Shown: positions 15,876 through 25,576, counted from the first letter of the stretch. The stretch is DNA of 64,000 bases from Eubacteriales bacterium (GCA_030536855.1 JAUNPK010000008.1:1-64000), one strand, 5' to 3'. Notes: generated from the sequence alone by a model not told the origin. Numbers and translations are program-made.

Positions 15876-16271
15876 CTACTGATATATCTCTCTCCATTCC
15901 ATATCACCACGTTCAAGAGACTTAATCAATAACTCTGCAGTCGCAAGATTAGTAGCAAGAGGAATATTATACATATCACACAACTTGCATATATTATCCG
16001 AATCCGGCTCATGAATATTAGGATTTTCTGCCTCTCTTAAGAATATAACCAAATCTAACTGATTATGCTCTATCTGAGCACACAACTGCTGATCTCCTCC
16101 CAGGTGTCCTGCAAGAAACTTGTGAATTGAAAGATTAGTAACCTCCTCCACAAGACGTCCTGTAGTACCTGTAGCAAACAACTGATTCTTATTAAGAATA
16201 CCCTTATATGCTATACAGAAATTCTGCATCAGCTTCTTTTTCGAATTATGTGCTATTAAACCTATATTCAT
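15876..16271 (-). CDS. mgsA: Methylglyoxal synthase
   Basis: Converts dihydroxyacetone phosphate to methylglyoxal and phosphate, a bypass of lower glycolysis under phosphate limitation. The 131-residue product has the signature phosphate-binding ATGTTGRLVEE and the GGDQQ block with the catalytic Asp. It is shorter than the E. coli enzyme at both ends, as is usual in Clostridia. A clear AAGGAG ribosome binding site precedes the ATG. It follows rodA in the cluster. Confidence 0.94.
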   Translation of the reverse strand: MNIGLIAHNSKKKLMQNFCIAYKGILNKNQLFATGTTGRLVEEVTNLSIHKFLAGHLGGDQQLCAQIEHNQLDLVIFLREAENPNIHEPDSDNICKLCDMYNIPLATNLATAELLIKSLERGDMEWREIYQ

Positions 16272-16306
16272 AAGTATCTCCTTAAAACATACTAGTTTTC
16301 CCTATG

Positions 16307-17467
16307 TTATCCCCTAAAATCTTCTGCGAACATATCATCATCTGAATCCACTTTTCGCTGAAGGCTAATATTAAGAACCAATCCCATAGCGATAAATAAC
16401 GCCATAATTGATGCTAAACCACAGCTAAAAAAAGGAAGTGGTAAACCTGTATTAGGTAACAGCTTAGTTACAACCCCGATATTGATAAACATCTGAAAAC
16501 CAATATACGCTGCAATACCACAACAAATCAGCCGTCCTTCAAAATTAACAGCCCTTACAGCTGTAATTATACACTCAATTACGATTGTAAACAACAAAAT
16601 TATGGTAAATATACATCCAACAAATCCAAGTTCCTCACCTATAACAGCAAATATAAAGTCATTCTGTGCCTCAGCAATATATCCCGCATTTTTCAGAGAT
16701 GAAGAATCCGCGTTATTGAGACCTTTCCCTGACAGTTGTCCAGAACCTACAGCCTGAACAGCATAATCCTGCTGATAGTTACCTGAATCCGTTGCATCTG
16801 TATCAGTATTATTCCTGCCGTTAATGAAATCCACTATTCTGTTTCTCTGATATTTCTCAATAATTATAGGATCAGGTACATTTATAATATAAATAAGGAA
16901 CCCTGCCACAAGAGGCACAATTACAAGAAGTGATACTCCAATTATCTTATAACTTAATCCCGCACAAAATATCACAGTCAAAACAATAAGTACAATCAGC
17001 AATGTTGTTGACATATCAGGCTCTTTAAAAATCAAAAAAATAGGTATCATAAGTACTATACCCAAAGTAACCAGAAACTTCCATGTATTAAGCCTGTTTT
17101 TATTCATGGCAATTACCTTAGCTGTAAATATAATTAAAATTATCTTCACAAATTCCGAAGGCTGTACCTGGACAGGACCAATTTTTATCCATCTCTGGGC
17201 TCCATGACTTGATACGCCAAAGAAAAGTACCGCCAATAGCATTAACACACCCAGAAGATACCACACCCAATAATACTTTGTTATAAAATTAAAATCTATA
17301 AAAGATACAGCTATCATTACTATAAAAGCTGCTGCAATACCAACTCCCTGCTTTAAGGTATAAGATGAATTAGCACTGTTAACTATCGATAATGCATATA
17401 CAGAAGTAATCAGTAGTATCGCAACTAATCTGAAATTGTAAGAACGCAGCTGATATTTTTTTAACAT
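16307..17467 (-). CDS. rodA: RodA/FtsW-family SEDS peptidoglycan glycosyltransferase
   Basis: Polytopic membrane enzyme that polymerises lipid II during cell elongation. It has about ten hydrophobic segments. SEDS landmarks are RWIKIGPVQVQPSEFVKI (near residue 90), the periplasmic loop with QDYAVQAVGSGQLSGKG, the EELGFVG block, and the C-terminal LPNTGLPLPFFSCG. The cluster context (mreBCD, PBP2, min genes) favours RodA over FtsW. The start at 17467 has a GGAGAG site 7 bases upstream; the frame is open further to 17482. Confidence 0.94.
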   Translation of the reverse strand: MLKKYQLRSYNFRLVAILLITSVYALSIVNSANSSYTLKQGVGIAAAFIVMIAVSFIDFNFITKYYWVWYLLGVLMLLAVLFFGVSSHGAQRWIKIGPVQVQPSEFVKIILIIFTAKVIAMNKNRLNTWKFLVTLGIVLMIPIFLIFKEPDMSTTLLIVLIVLTVIFCAGLSYKIIGVSLLVIVPLVAGFLIYIINVPDPIIIEKYQRNRIVDFINGRNNTDTDATDSGNYQQDYAVQAVGSGQLSGKGLNNADSSSLKNAGYIAEAQNDFIFAVIGEELGFVGCIFTIILLFTIVIECIITAVRAVNFEGRLICCGIAAYIGFQMFINIGVVTKLLPNTGLPLPFFSCGLASIMALFIAMGLVLNISLQRKVDSDDDMFAEDFRG

Positions 17468-17523
17468 TTTGACTCTCCACAATTAAATCTGTATTACGAT
17501 GTAATATATAAAAAAATCATATA

Positions 17524-17799
17524 TTATTTATCACTGTTACGCATATCCTTAATAGGAATATTAGCATAAATTGCAGGTACAGAACCATTATTTCCATCTG
17601 ATTCTGTAGATGTAATCTGAATATCAAGTCCCTCTGCATCTATTACCATATACTTTGATATAACCTTAATAATATCATTCTTTATCATTTCCATGACCTC
17701 AGGAGAACAGTTAGCTCTATCTGAGACAAGTAATAACTTAAGTCTGTCTTTGGCAACGTCACTGGACCCTTTTTTCTTAAATAAATCAAGTAAACTCAT
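17524..17799 (-). CDS. minE: Cell division topological specificity factor MinE
   Basis: Stimulates MinD ATPase and drives Min oscillation, keeping MinCD away from midcell. The N-terminal MSLLDLFKKK membrane-targeting segment and the following AKDRLKLLLVSDR contact helix are typical, with the anti-MinCD and dimer region after them. The open frame extends to 17829, but MSLL at 17799 is the family start and has a GGAAG site just upstream. It follows minD by about 60 bases. Confidence 0.92.
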   Translation of the reverse strand: MSLLDLFKKKGSSDVAKDRLKLLLVSDRANCSPEVMEMIKNDIIKVISKYMVIDAEGLDIQITSTESDGNNGSVPAIYANIPIKDMRNSDK

Positions 17800-17857
17800 A
17801 TCTTCTTCCATTCTGCCACATGGGCTCACAATATATACTATGAATCAAGATAAATTC

Positions 17858-18670
17858 TTAATTCTTTTTATCACTCTTAAATATTGATGACAATTTCTTA
17901 AAGAATCCACCCTTCCCATTAAGATCAAGGAAAGGTACTTCTTCACCTATTATTCTTCTGCATATATTCATATATGCCTGTCCTGCAAGACTATCATCTC
18001 CAACTAAAGGCTGACCTTTGTTAGTTGCTACAACAATATTCTCATCATCCGGAACAGCACCGATTACATTTAACTGTAAAATATCGTTAACATCATTTAT
18101 AGACATCATTTCACCTCTGTTAACCATATCCATTCTGATTCTGTTAACAATAAGGTCTTCATGATCCTTAAGTCCATGAGCATCCAGAAGTCCAACAATT
18201 CTATCAGCATCACGTATAGCTGAAACCTCAGGTGTTGTTACTACCAAAGCTCTGTCAGCAGCAGCAATGGCATTCTGAAATCCCTGCTCAATACCTGCAG
18301 GACAATCAAGAATTATGTAATCAAATCCTTCAGGTGATTCCTTGATTTCTTCAACCACTTTAATCATCTGTTCTGGTGTAACTGCAGACTTATCTCTTGT
18401 CTGTGCAGTTGGTAAAAGATACAGAGATGGACATCTCTTATCAGTAATCATAGCCTGCTTAAGACGACAGTTTCCCTCTACAACATCAACCAGATTATAT
18501 ACAATTCTATTTTCTAATCCTAAAACCACATCAAGATTTCTAAGGCCTGTATCAGTATCTATCATAACTACCTTCTTGCCAAGTTTAGCAAGACCTGTAC
18601 CTATATTGGCAGTTGTAGTAGTCTTACCAACGCCACCTTTTCCTGAAGTAACAACAATAACTTCGCTCAT
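17858..18670 (-). CDS. minD: Septum site-determining ATPase MinD
   Basis: Membrane-binding ParA-like ATPase that recruits MinC. The deviant Walker A GKGGVGKTT lies near residue 10. The switch regions DTDTGLRNLD and DCPAGIE are present, and a C-terminal amphipathic segment (GFFKKLSSIFKSDKKN) is the membrane-targeting helix. The frame extends to 18697, but MSEVIVV at 18670 has GGAGG 7 bases upstream and is the standard start. A long leader separates it from minC. Confidence 0.97.
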   Translation of the reverse strand: MSEVIVVTSGKGGVGKTTTTANIGTGLAKLGKKVVMIDTDTGLRNLDVVLGLENRIVYNLVDVVEGNCRLKQAMITDKRCPSLYLLPTAQTRDKSAVTPEQMIKVVEEIKESPEGFDYIILDCPAGIEQGFQNAIAAADRALVVTTPEVSAIRDADRIVGLLDAHGLKDHEDLIVNRIRMDMVNRGEMMSINDVNDILQLNVIGAVPDDENIVVATNKGQPLVGDDSLAGQAYMNICRRIIGEEVPFLDLNGKGGFFKKLSSIFKSDKKN

Positions 18671-18790
18671 TTTCTTTCCTCCAATCCATACTTTCAAATC
18701 CCGCTCGTAAGATCTGGGCGGTACTATTTGTCTGCTATTGCGGACATATCACCCATAAAGGCGCAAATTTCTCAAAACTAAGACAGCAGA
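18671..18790 (-). ncRNA. Candidate structured 5' leader of minD-minE-rodA
   Basis: About 115 bases between the predicted transcription start and minD. On the minus strand it contains a two-part nested stem: TCTGCT (18785-18790) with AGCAGA (18731-18736), and inside it TTGCG (18762-18766) with CGCAA (18738-18742). A small CCGC...GCGG hairpin follows nearer the ribosome binding site. It matches no riboswitch class I can name. It is unusual to have such a leader inside a min operon. The structure is proposed by eye only. Confidence 0.35.
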
Positions 18791-18793
18791 TTA

Positions 18794-18822
18794 ATTATGC
18801 GTAATTTCACAAATTAAATCAA
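18794..18822 (-). promoter_or_regulatory. Predicted internal promoter upstream of minD
   Basis: A -35 of TTGATT (18817-18822), a 17-base spacer, and a -10 of CATAAT (18794-18799) on the minus strand, between minC and minD. It would allow minD-minE-rodA to be transcribed apart from minC. Confidence 0.5.
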
Positions 18823-18859
18823 TAGTTTTTTTATAATTTATGTTAATAAAATGCAACTA

Positions 18860-19555
18860 CTAATCAATTCTGATATCTTCAAGAACACTCTGCGTCAATT
18901 CTTCAATGTAAATATTTCCATCATATACATAAGCTATCTTTGGCTGAATATTTTTAGATTTATTTTTCTTAAAAGTTGCCGAATCTGCGCTTCTTGCAAT
19001 TACATTACCAATCTTTATCTGCATCGGATCCATTTCCAAAGCTACAACAAAAGCATTTTCATCCCCATTAGCACCGGCGAATATATTTCCCCTTAAACTT
19101 CCAAGAACAATAACATTACCTTTTGCAACGACTTTGCCTCCGGGATTAACATCTCCTAAAATAACAACGCTGCTCTCTGATTCAAACACCTGTCCTGAAC
19201 GTAACGTTCCCTTGTAAAAATAACACGATGGAGCCTTTTCCTCCTGTGGAAATTCTGTTGCTAATGCTGATTTAACGGCATTTTCAAAAACCCTATTCTT
19301 ATTCTCATCATTATCTACAATGCAGACAATTCTCAAATTTGAAATTTCTGTTATTGTTTCCACAATCTCTGTTTCTTCTTCATCTGTAAGTACCCTTCCT
19401 TCGATACATAAAGCCAAATCAGCGTTTTCAAAGAATTTACCTGAAGATTGGAACTTTTCTTTAACCTTCTCTTTTAATGTTTCAAAATCAATATCCTTGT
19501 CAAGCACAACAGTGATACCATTTTTACTGCTTTTTATAATTACCGAGTTATCCAA
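18860..19555 (-). CDS. minC: Septum site-determining protein MinC
   Basis: FtsZ polymerisation inhibitor activated by MinD. It has an N-terminal domain (about residues 1-105, starting with the VIIKSSKNGITVVL strand) and a C-terminal beta-helix domain with the glycine-rich RSGQVFESESSVVILGDVNPGGKVVAKGN pattern that binds MinD. The length is 231 residues. Unlike in compact min operons, it is separated from minD by about 190 bases. It follows the PBP2 gene by about 30 bases. Confidence 0.94.
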   Translation of the reverse strand: MDNSVIIKSSKNGITVVLDKDIDFETLKEKVKEKFQSSGKFFENADLALCIEGRVLTDEEETEIVETITEISNLRIVCIVDNDENKNRVFENAVKSALATEFPQEEKAPSCYFYKGTLRSGQVFESESSVVILGDVNPGGKVVAKGNVIVLGSLRGNIFAGANGDENAFVVALEMDPMQIKIGNVIARSADSATFKKNKSKNIQPKIAYVYDGNIYIEELTQSVLEDIRID

Positions 19556-19583
19556 TTAATCTCACCTCTTTTTTTTATTAAAA

Positions 19584-22418
19584 TTACTGTATTCCATAAT
19601 AAATCTTATAGATGTCTCCTGTCAATTCAGCTGCTGTTGTAGCAGAATAACCATTTTGAATACGTACCGCACTACATAGCTGTGGATCATCATAAGGTGC
19701 ATAACTTATAAATAATGCGTGATCGGGTTCTGTGGTCTTTTCCTGAGCTGTTCCTGACTTTGCAGCAATTTTTAATTTAAGTTTTGAAACGCTTGAATAC
19801 GTATCTGTTGCCATTAGCATTCCTTCATGAACCGTATTCCATATATTGCTGCTTAACTGAACCTGATTATTTATCGCAGCACTATTATCTCTCACAAGAT
19901 TACCTTCCGAATCGGTTATCTTATCTATAAGTGTCAGATTATAACATGTTCCTGACGTGGCTATAGTCGTTACATATCTTGCCAGATTAAGAGTGCTGTA
20001 TTTGTGGTTACCCTGTCCGATAGCTGAGGCAATTGCATTAGTGTTTGACGCCTGAGGCTCATTTTCTTCAATCTCCACTCCAACCTTTGTTGAAAGACCT
20101 AACATATCCGAATATTTTTGTAAGATACTTGTACCATAGGTACTGTTATACATACCATTCTTGCTACAGGCAAGATTATATCCAACATTGAAAAAGTATA
20201 CATTACACGAATCCCTTATAGCTGTTGCAGCAGTTTCTGTCCCATGCCCACTAAGTCTCCAGCATTTCGGAGAAGGTGTAACCTTATCAAAAACACCTGA
20301 ACAGTAGAATGATGTTCCCGATGAAACTATCCCCATATCCATTCCTGTTATGGTGGTACATATCTTATAAGTAGAACCGGGAGCTGTAAATGACTGGGTT
20401 GCTCTGTTAAGCATTGGTGAAGACTTATCGTTAATAAGACTACTAAAATACTTTGAATCAACATTTCCCGACAGCCTGTTGTTATCATAGCTTGGATAAG
20501 AAACCATTGCCACAATATCACCATTTTTAGGATTAGTAAGAACACAAGATGCGGAACATGGTTCAAGAGCTAACTGCGCAGGAGTTATAATCCTATTGGT
20601 TATTGCATAAACTATAAACTCATAAGCGCTCATACTTCTTGCAGCAAGACTGTTATATCTTGAATTTTCGCTATCAGGATTAAGAACTCCCTGTTCGTAT
20701 AACAGCATGCATACTTCGCGTCCTGTTACCTCTCCGGAATATACCATATATTTGTACATTTTCTTATAAAACTCTGTGTCCGTTTCAAGGAAAGACATAA
20801 TATAATCAACCAGTGCCTCGTATGATTCCTGTAAACTTGTATACTGTTCTATTGAGAAAAGACTTAAATCAATCCAATTCTGTGAAATTCCATAAGTAAG
20901 AAGTTCTTTAAGACTTGTCCCATTATCATCCATCCAGTTTCTATATACACTATCATTAGAATTAACATTATCTAAATTAAATACATTGTTAGACTTTAAT
21001 TCCTGAAAGATATACCATATATATAACTGTTCTTCTTCGCTGAGTTTTCCATAAGCAGTATCTCCGCTTTCCAGCTCGTATCTTACCCAGTTCATTGTTT
21101 CAGCCTGTTTTTTAAGGAATGAGTTATATACATCTGTCTCCGTATCAGTGCTTTGGGTAGCTATATGAGAAATGCTCACAACATTATTATCTATTAAAGC
21201 AAAATATACTTCTTTCGCCAAAATATAAACTACATCCACAGTACCACTTGAGGTGTATTTATATTTTGTATCACTATCTGTGAGGTATGTCAGAATTATC
21301 TCCACAATTTTATCTTCAATCGCTTTGTATATTTCCTTTTGAAGTTTAATATCAATTGTCAGATAAACATCGTTTCCCGGACTCGGTTCTGTCTCATCAA
21401 TGATCTCAGTTATTCTTCCCACAGTATCAACATACACTGTCTTAGAACCTTTGGTACCCGAGAGTTCTTTTTCCATACTTTTTTCAATCCCTGACTTACC
21501 AATTACATCATTACTTTCATACAGTTCTCCTAATGTTTCCAGCTCACTATTGGAAATTACACCTGTATATCCTAATATCTGGGAACAGTAAATACTATCC
21601 ACATATTTTCTTATGTACTGTTCGTCTACTGTTACTCCTGTTAAATCATCGGAATTTTCCATAATTGCAGCAACAGTCTTTTCTGAAACTTCATTTGCGA
21701 TAGTAAACGACATATATCTGTTGTAAGAATTGGCTGACATATATCTTCGAAGATTTACAATCATAAGACTGTGTTCCACTGAAAAGCCTTCACTTTCAAC
21801 AGTAAGTCCCATACTTCTTATGAAATTTATTGTCTCAGCAAAAACCGTGCCATTATGGGATGATGTATCTGATGACACTACAACCCCATATCTGTCACAC
21901 AAATGAGCAAATAAATCCTTAGCCGAAACATTTTTTTCTTCATCTGTCAGAGCACTCACAGATTGTTTTCCATATATATCTCTTAAAAATCTTAAAAGTT
22001 CATTACCGCTTATATTAAAATAAAAATTGCCTTCCTCATAAATGATAGGTAAATCATTTGAATATTTATCACCACATTCTTCAATGATTGTAAGTGTCTT
22101 ATCTATAGATTTGTTAAGTTTTTCATTCTTAGTATTTGTATCTGAATATTTTCCACTGTCACTTATTTTAACAGCATAAGCAAGATCATTATAGGCAAGC
22201 AATACTCCATTCTTATCGAATATTCTTCCTCTGGTTGCCTGCACACTCATTTCTTTCTGAATTGAGCTTGATAAATCCTGCACATAAGACTCACCATTTA
22301 TAATCTGTAAATTAAACAGTCTGTTAACAAGAATAGAAACTAATATTACAAATACCAATATCAGCGGAAATATTCTTGACTTCAATAAACTAAGAATATA
22401 ATCAAATACTTCCTTCAT
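19584..22418 (-). CDS. mrdA: Penicillin-binding protein 2 (elongation transpeptidase), with large insert
   Basis: Class B transpeptidase partner of RodA. It has one N-terminal membrane segment (about residues 14-34), a dimerisation domain, and a transpeptidase domain with the SxxK motif STYK (Ser682), the SxN motif SCN, and KSG. At 944 residues it is much longer than usual. About 280 residues separate the YLTIDIKLQ segment (near 348) from the VAMVSYPSYD segment (near 634), which are normally close together. The intervening part is helical and acidic. It overlaps the end of mreD by 17 bases and lies before minC. Confidence 0.95.
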   Translation of the reverse strand: MKEVFDYILSLLKSRIFPLILVFVILVSILVNRLFNLQIINGESYVQDLSSSIQKEMSVQATRGRIFDKNGVLLAYNDLAYAVKISDSGKYSDTNTKNEKLNKSIDKTLTIIEECGDKYSNDLPIIYEEGNFYFNISGNELLRFLRDIYGKQSVSALTDEEKNVSAKDLFAHLCDRYGVVVSSDTSSHNGTVFAETINFIRSMGLTVESEGFSVEHSLMIVNLRRYMSANSYNRYMSFTIANEVSEKTVAAIMENSDDLTGVTVDEQYIRKYVDSIYCSQILGYTGVISNSELETLGELYESNDVIGKSGIEKSMEKELSGTKGSKTVYVDTVGRITEIIDETEPSPGNDVYLTIDIKLQKEIYKAIEDKIVEIILTYLTDSDTKYKYTSSGTVDVVYILAKEVYFALIDNNVVSISHIATQSTDTETDVYNSFLKKQAETMNWVRYELESGDTAYGKLSEEEQLYIWYIFQELKSNNVFNLDNVNSNDSVYRNWMDDNGTSLKELLTYGISQNWIDLSLFSIEQYTSLQESYEALVDYIMSFLETDTEFYKKMYKYMVYSGEVTGREVCMLLYEQGVLNPDSENSRYNSLAARSMSAYEFIVYAITNRIITPAQLALEPCSASCVLTNPKNGDIVAMVSYPSYDNNRLSGNVDSKYFSSLINDKSSPMLNRATQSFTAPGSTYKICTTITGMDMGIVSSGTSFYCSGVFDKVTPSPKCWRLSGHGTETAATAIRDSCNVYFFNVGYNLACSKNGMYNSTYGTSILQKYSDMLGLSTKVGVEIEENEPQASNTNAIASAIGQGNHKYSTLNLARYVTTIATSGTCYNLTLIDKITDSEGNLVRDNSAAINNQVQLSSNIWNTVHEGMLMATDTYSSVSKLKLKIAAKSGTAQEKTTEPDHALFISYAPYDDPQLCSAVRIQNGYSATTAAELTGDIYKIYYGIQ

Positions 22419-22935
22419 CTAACATTCCTTTTCTTTTCTTACCCCACTCTTTATTAAGCCATAAATCCAAGTACATGGACGGATAATAAATAACCAGAGT
22501 CACAATCGCTGTATAAACTACCTCAGGCATAATAAATCTGGAAATAAAATACCCCATATTCAATCTTCCATGAAGCAGAAACATTCCTATACACATCATA
22601 AACTCATAAGCAAAATCTGATATTATCACAATTGCCAAAGGAATAAGAATTTCAACCTTCTCATACTCTTTATAAAACATTCCTGATAAATATCCTACGT
22701 ACACAAAAATCAATGCAGAAAATCCAAACAGACTTGATGAAAATAAATCATAAAACATGCCTGAAACAAATCCCAGGTACATACCTTCATTTTTTCCGTT
22801 AAAAAATCCAAACAATACTGGCAAAATTATAAGCAAATTAGGTGCTATATTACCTATACTTATAGCATTTCCGAAAGTTATCTGAATAAGATAAAATAAC
22901 AAGATTAATAAAAATTCAACTATCTTTCTCTTCAT
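22402..22935 (-). CDS. mreD: Rod shape-determining protein MreD
   Basis: Small polytopic membrane component of the elongasome. It is a 177-residue, strongly hydrophobic protein with about five membrane segments. The IAPNLLIILPVLFGFFNGKNEGMYLGFVSGMFYD region is the recognisable part. Sequence conservation is low in this family, so position directly after mreC and before the PBP2 gene is important evidence. It overlaps the PBP2 gene by 17 bases. Confidence 0.9.
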   Translation of the reverse strand: MKRKIVEFLLILLFYLIQITFGNAISIGNIAPNLLIILPVLFGFFNGKNEGMYLGFVSGMFYDLFSSSLFGFSALIFVYVGYLSGMFYKEYEKVEILIPLAIVIISDFAYEFMMCIGMFLLHGRLNMGYFISRFIMPEVVYTAIVTLVIYYPSMYLDLWLNKEWGKKRKGMLDEGSI

Positions 22936-22956
22936 GATTCTCTGCCTTAAAATTTA

Positions 22957-23796
22957 TTATTTTTTAGTCTCTGTAATAATAAGTACTTCCTGAAGATTAT
23001 TGAAATCAACCGCGGGTACAAGATAACCTGACTGAGTAAGATTATTAGAGTCCAAAGTCACATCCTTTGCATAACCTATAAGGATTCCTTGGAGATACTT
23101 ATCACTAATATTAGATGTTACTATCTTATCTCCGTTACGCACAGTGATTCCACTTTTAAAATGTGACAAATGGATAACTCCACTCTCCATAAGCTCAATA
23201 TCTCCCTGTACAATACAGTTATCATTAGTATCTATAAGCATACCGCTCACAGCATTATTATCTTCTGTAATTGTTTTGACAACAGAATAATTAGTACCAA
23301 CTTCTGATATAATGCCTACAAGACCACCACTTGCTATAACATTCATATCAACTCTTATTCCGTCATCACTTCCTTTGTCTATTCTAAAAGATGATGACCA
23401 ATTATCTGAAGTAGTTCCAATAACTCTTGCTCCAACCTTAGTATATCCAGGGTACATTTCATCCAACTTATACAGTTCTCTCAATCTTGATAATTCATAA
23501 GATTCCTGCTTTAACTGATTGTTCTCTTCTGTAAGATTGTCAACCTGATTTTTCAGATTCTTATTTTCATCCAACACAACAGAAATTTCCTGTAAAGTAC
23601 TTACCTCATCATATACCCATAATCCCATATTGTTCATCCCCTTTTGGAGAGGTACAACAATCATTGACACGGCATTTCTCAAAGGTGCTACAAGTCTATC
23701 CGTAAAGAAACTTATTCCTATAAACAAAATACACACAACGGTGAGAATGATAAGAATATATTTAGATGTCAAAAAAGAAGATACTTTTTTCCTCAT
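22957..23796 (-). CDS. mreC: Rod shape-determining protein MreC
   Basis: Extracellular scaffold linking MreB to the wall-synthesis enzymes. It has an N-terminal membrane segment (about residues 12-30), a coiled coil (about residues 66-105, with LKNQVDNLTEENNQLKQE), then a beta-rich domain with SGGLVGIISEVG and the IASG turn. The length is 279 residues. It lies 15 bases downstream of mreB. Confidence 0.95.
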   Translation of the reverse strand: MRKKVSSFLTSKYILIILTVVCILFIGISFFTDRLVAPLRNAVSMIVVPLQKGMNNMGLWVYDEVSTLQEISVVLDENKNLKNQVDNLTEENNQLKQESYELSRLRELYKLDEMYPGYTKVGARVIGTTSDNWSSSFRIDKGSDDGIRVDMNVIASGGLVGIISEVGTNYSVVKTITEDNNAVSGMLIDTNDNCIVQGDIELMESGVIHLSHFKSGITVRNGDKIVTSNISDKYLQGILIGYAKDVTLDSNNLTQSGYLVPAVDFNNLQEVLIITETKK

Positions 23797-23810
23797 TATT
23801 CAATCAATCC

Positions 23811-24830
23811 TTAATCATAATTTTTTTCCTGTGGAGTATACGCAATCTTTGAAAAATCAGGATTACTAACAACTCCCATAAGTCCACGCACAACACTCTC
23901 TGATGGTTCTTCAACTATATTAACATTAAGGTTTGTTTCCTGTTTTATAAAGTTTTCAAGATTTCTTATCTGTGAAGTTCCTCCTGAAAAATAAACACCA
24001 TTTTTAATAATATCCGCTGCAAGTTCAGGTGGAGTTCTCTCAAGAATCATCTTAATGGCATCCATAATTGAATGAAGAGGATCAATTATGGCATTGTAAA
24101 TAACATCTGATGATATTTCAACACTGACAGGAAGCCCTGAAAGAACATTACGTCCAAATCCCGGAGCAAAGCTCTCTTCTACCTTCACTGCACTTCCTAG
24201 TTCTTTCTTAAGAGCCTCTGCCGTTTTGCTTCCAATAACAAGATTATAAACTTTCCTTATATTGCTTATAATACAGTCATCAAGCTTATTGCCACCTATC
24301 TTGATTGATTTACTTATAACAATACCCCCAAGAGAAAGAACTGAAATTTCTGTAGTTTCAGCACCGATGTTAACCATCATGATTCCCCTTGATTTTGTAA
24401 CATCAAGACCTGCTCCTATTGCATCTGCAACCGGCTTATCAACTATATAAACATTCTTAGCCTTAATCTTTGAATCCTGGATAAGCTCGTAAAATGCTCT
24501 TTTTTCAACTTCAGTTACATCTGTGGGCACAGCGATATAAAAATCAGCATTACCGGCAACTTTCTTATCTTCATTAATCTTATTATAAAAATTAAGAAGA
24601 AGTGTCTGCATATTTTCAATATCCGCAATAACACCAAATTTTACCGGGAATGTTACCTCAATATTTTCCGGTGCTTTTTCATACATTTCATAAGCTTCGT
24701 CACCAAATGCCAGAAGCTGATTCTTATTCTGGATTGCAATAATATTTTTTTCATTAAGGATTTTATCCTTTTCTCTTGAGCACATTTTGAAATTACTTGT
24801 GCCAATATCAACTCCGTATACGTTAGACAT
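23811..24830 (-). CDS. mreB: Rod shape-determining actin-like protein MreB
   Basis: Bacterial actin that organises lateral wall synthesis. The 339-residue form starts MSNVYGVDIGTSNFKM (phosphate 1 motif). Further landmarks are the phosphate 2 region MVNIGAETTEI and the adenosine motif YFSGGTSQIRN. The open frame extends to 24872 into radC, but 24830 has a GGAAG site and the family N-terminus. Some positions are more divergent than canonical MreB (for example NIGAETT for the usual DIGGGTT), so an Mbl-like paralogue is possible. Position beside mreC supports MreB. Confidence 0.92.
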   Translation of the reverse strand: MSNVYGVDIGTSNFKMCSREKDKILNEKNIIAIQNKNQLLAFGDEAYEMYEKAPENIEVTFPVKFGVIADIENMQTLLLNFYNKINEDKKVAGNADFYIAVPTDVTEVEKRAFYELIQDSKIKAKNVYIVDKPVADAIGAGLDVTKSRGIMMVNIGAETTEISVLSLGGIVISKSIKIGGNKLDDCIISNIRKVYNLVIGSKTAEALKKELGSAVKVEESFAPGFGRNVLSGLPVSVEISSDVIYNAIIDPLHSIMDAIKMILERTPPELAADIIKNGVYFSGGTSQIRNLENFIKQETNLNVNIVEEPSESVVRGLMGVVSNPDFSKIAYTPQEKNYD

Positions 24831-24859
24831 AAACTCTTCCTTTCTTATATCGGATGCTT

Positions 24860-25555
24860 TTAATAAACGCATCCGTATTCTTTAAGACTAGTATAATTAT
24901 TATCTCCAATTATGATATGATCAATTAGTTGAATACCTAAAAGTCTTCCTGCTTCACATACCTTTTTTGTTGTTTCAATATCACATCCGCTGGGAGTTGA
25001 ATCCCCGCTTGGGTGATTGTGAAGAAGAACAATGTAAACAGCCCTGTTCTTCAATGCTTCAATAAAAATCTCCCTTGTGGAAAGCAAAGAACCGTTAACT
25101 GTACCTACAGACAGTGTTACATCTCTGATAAGCTTTAACTTGGTATCCAGCATAGATAATATAAGATGTTCTTTATCAAGATGTCTCAAATCTTCCATAT
25201 AGTACCCTGCAATAGATTCAGGTGAAGAAAAATTTATATTACTGAATGCACTTTGTTTGGATATCCTTCTGGACAGCTCACATATACATTTAATCTGAAC
25301 AGCCTTAGCAGTACCTATACCTTTAATTTGTTTTAACTCATCAATAGAAGCATCTATAAGAGACAGCAGTTTATTCCCATTTCTCATAGATAATAATTCT
25401 TTCGACAAATCAACAGCAGATTTCCCTGAAGTTCCACTCCTTATTATAGTTGCAAGCAATTCTGTATCCGTAAGAAATTCAGGACCATATTCCACACATT
25501 TTTCGTATGGGCGTAAATCTGATATTTCACCATTGTTACATATTAAATTGTTCAT
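24860..25555 (-). CDS. radC: RadC family (JAB/MPN domain) protein
   Basis: An N-terminal helix-hairpin-helix region (about residues 60-85, SIDELKQIKGIGTAKAVQIK) and a C-terminal JAB metalloprotease-like domain with the metal motif HNHPSGDSTPSGCD (about residues 180-193). The length is 231 residues. It was historically tied to DNA repair, but the family's role remains unclear. It is consistently found just upstream of mreB in Firmicutes, as here. Confidence 0.94.
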   Translation of the reverse strand: MNNLICNNGEISDLRPYEKCVEYGPEFLTDTELLATIIRSGTSGKSAVDLSKELLSMRNGNKLLSLIDASIDELKQIKGIGTAKAVQIKCICELSRRISKQSAFSNINFSSPESIAGYYMEDLRHLDKEHLILSMLDTKLKLIRDVTLSVGTVNGSLLSTREIFIEALKNRAVYIVLLHNHPSGDSTPSGCDIETTKKVCEAGRLLGIQLIDHIIIGDNNYTSLKEYGCVY

Positions 25556-25576
25556 ACCTTATAACAGACAGATATA

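Noticed and set aside
18671-18790. Known c-di-GMP, c-di-AMP, THF or fluoride riboswitch in the minD leader
   Set aside because: None of the conserved core sequences of these classes that I know is present; only an unnamed structure is proposed.
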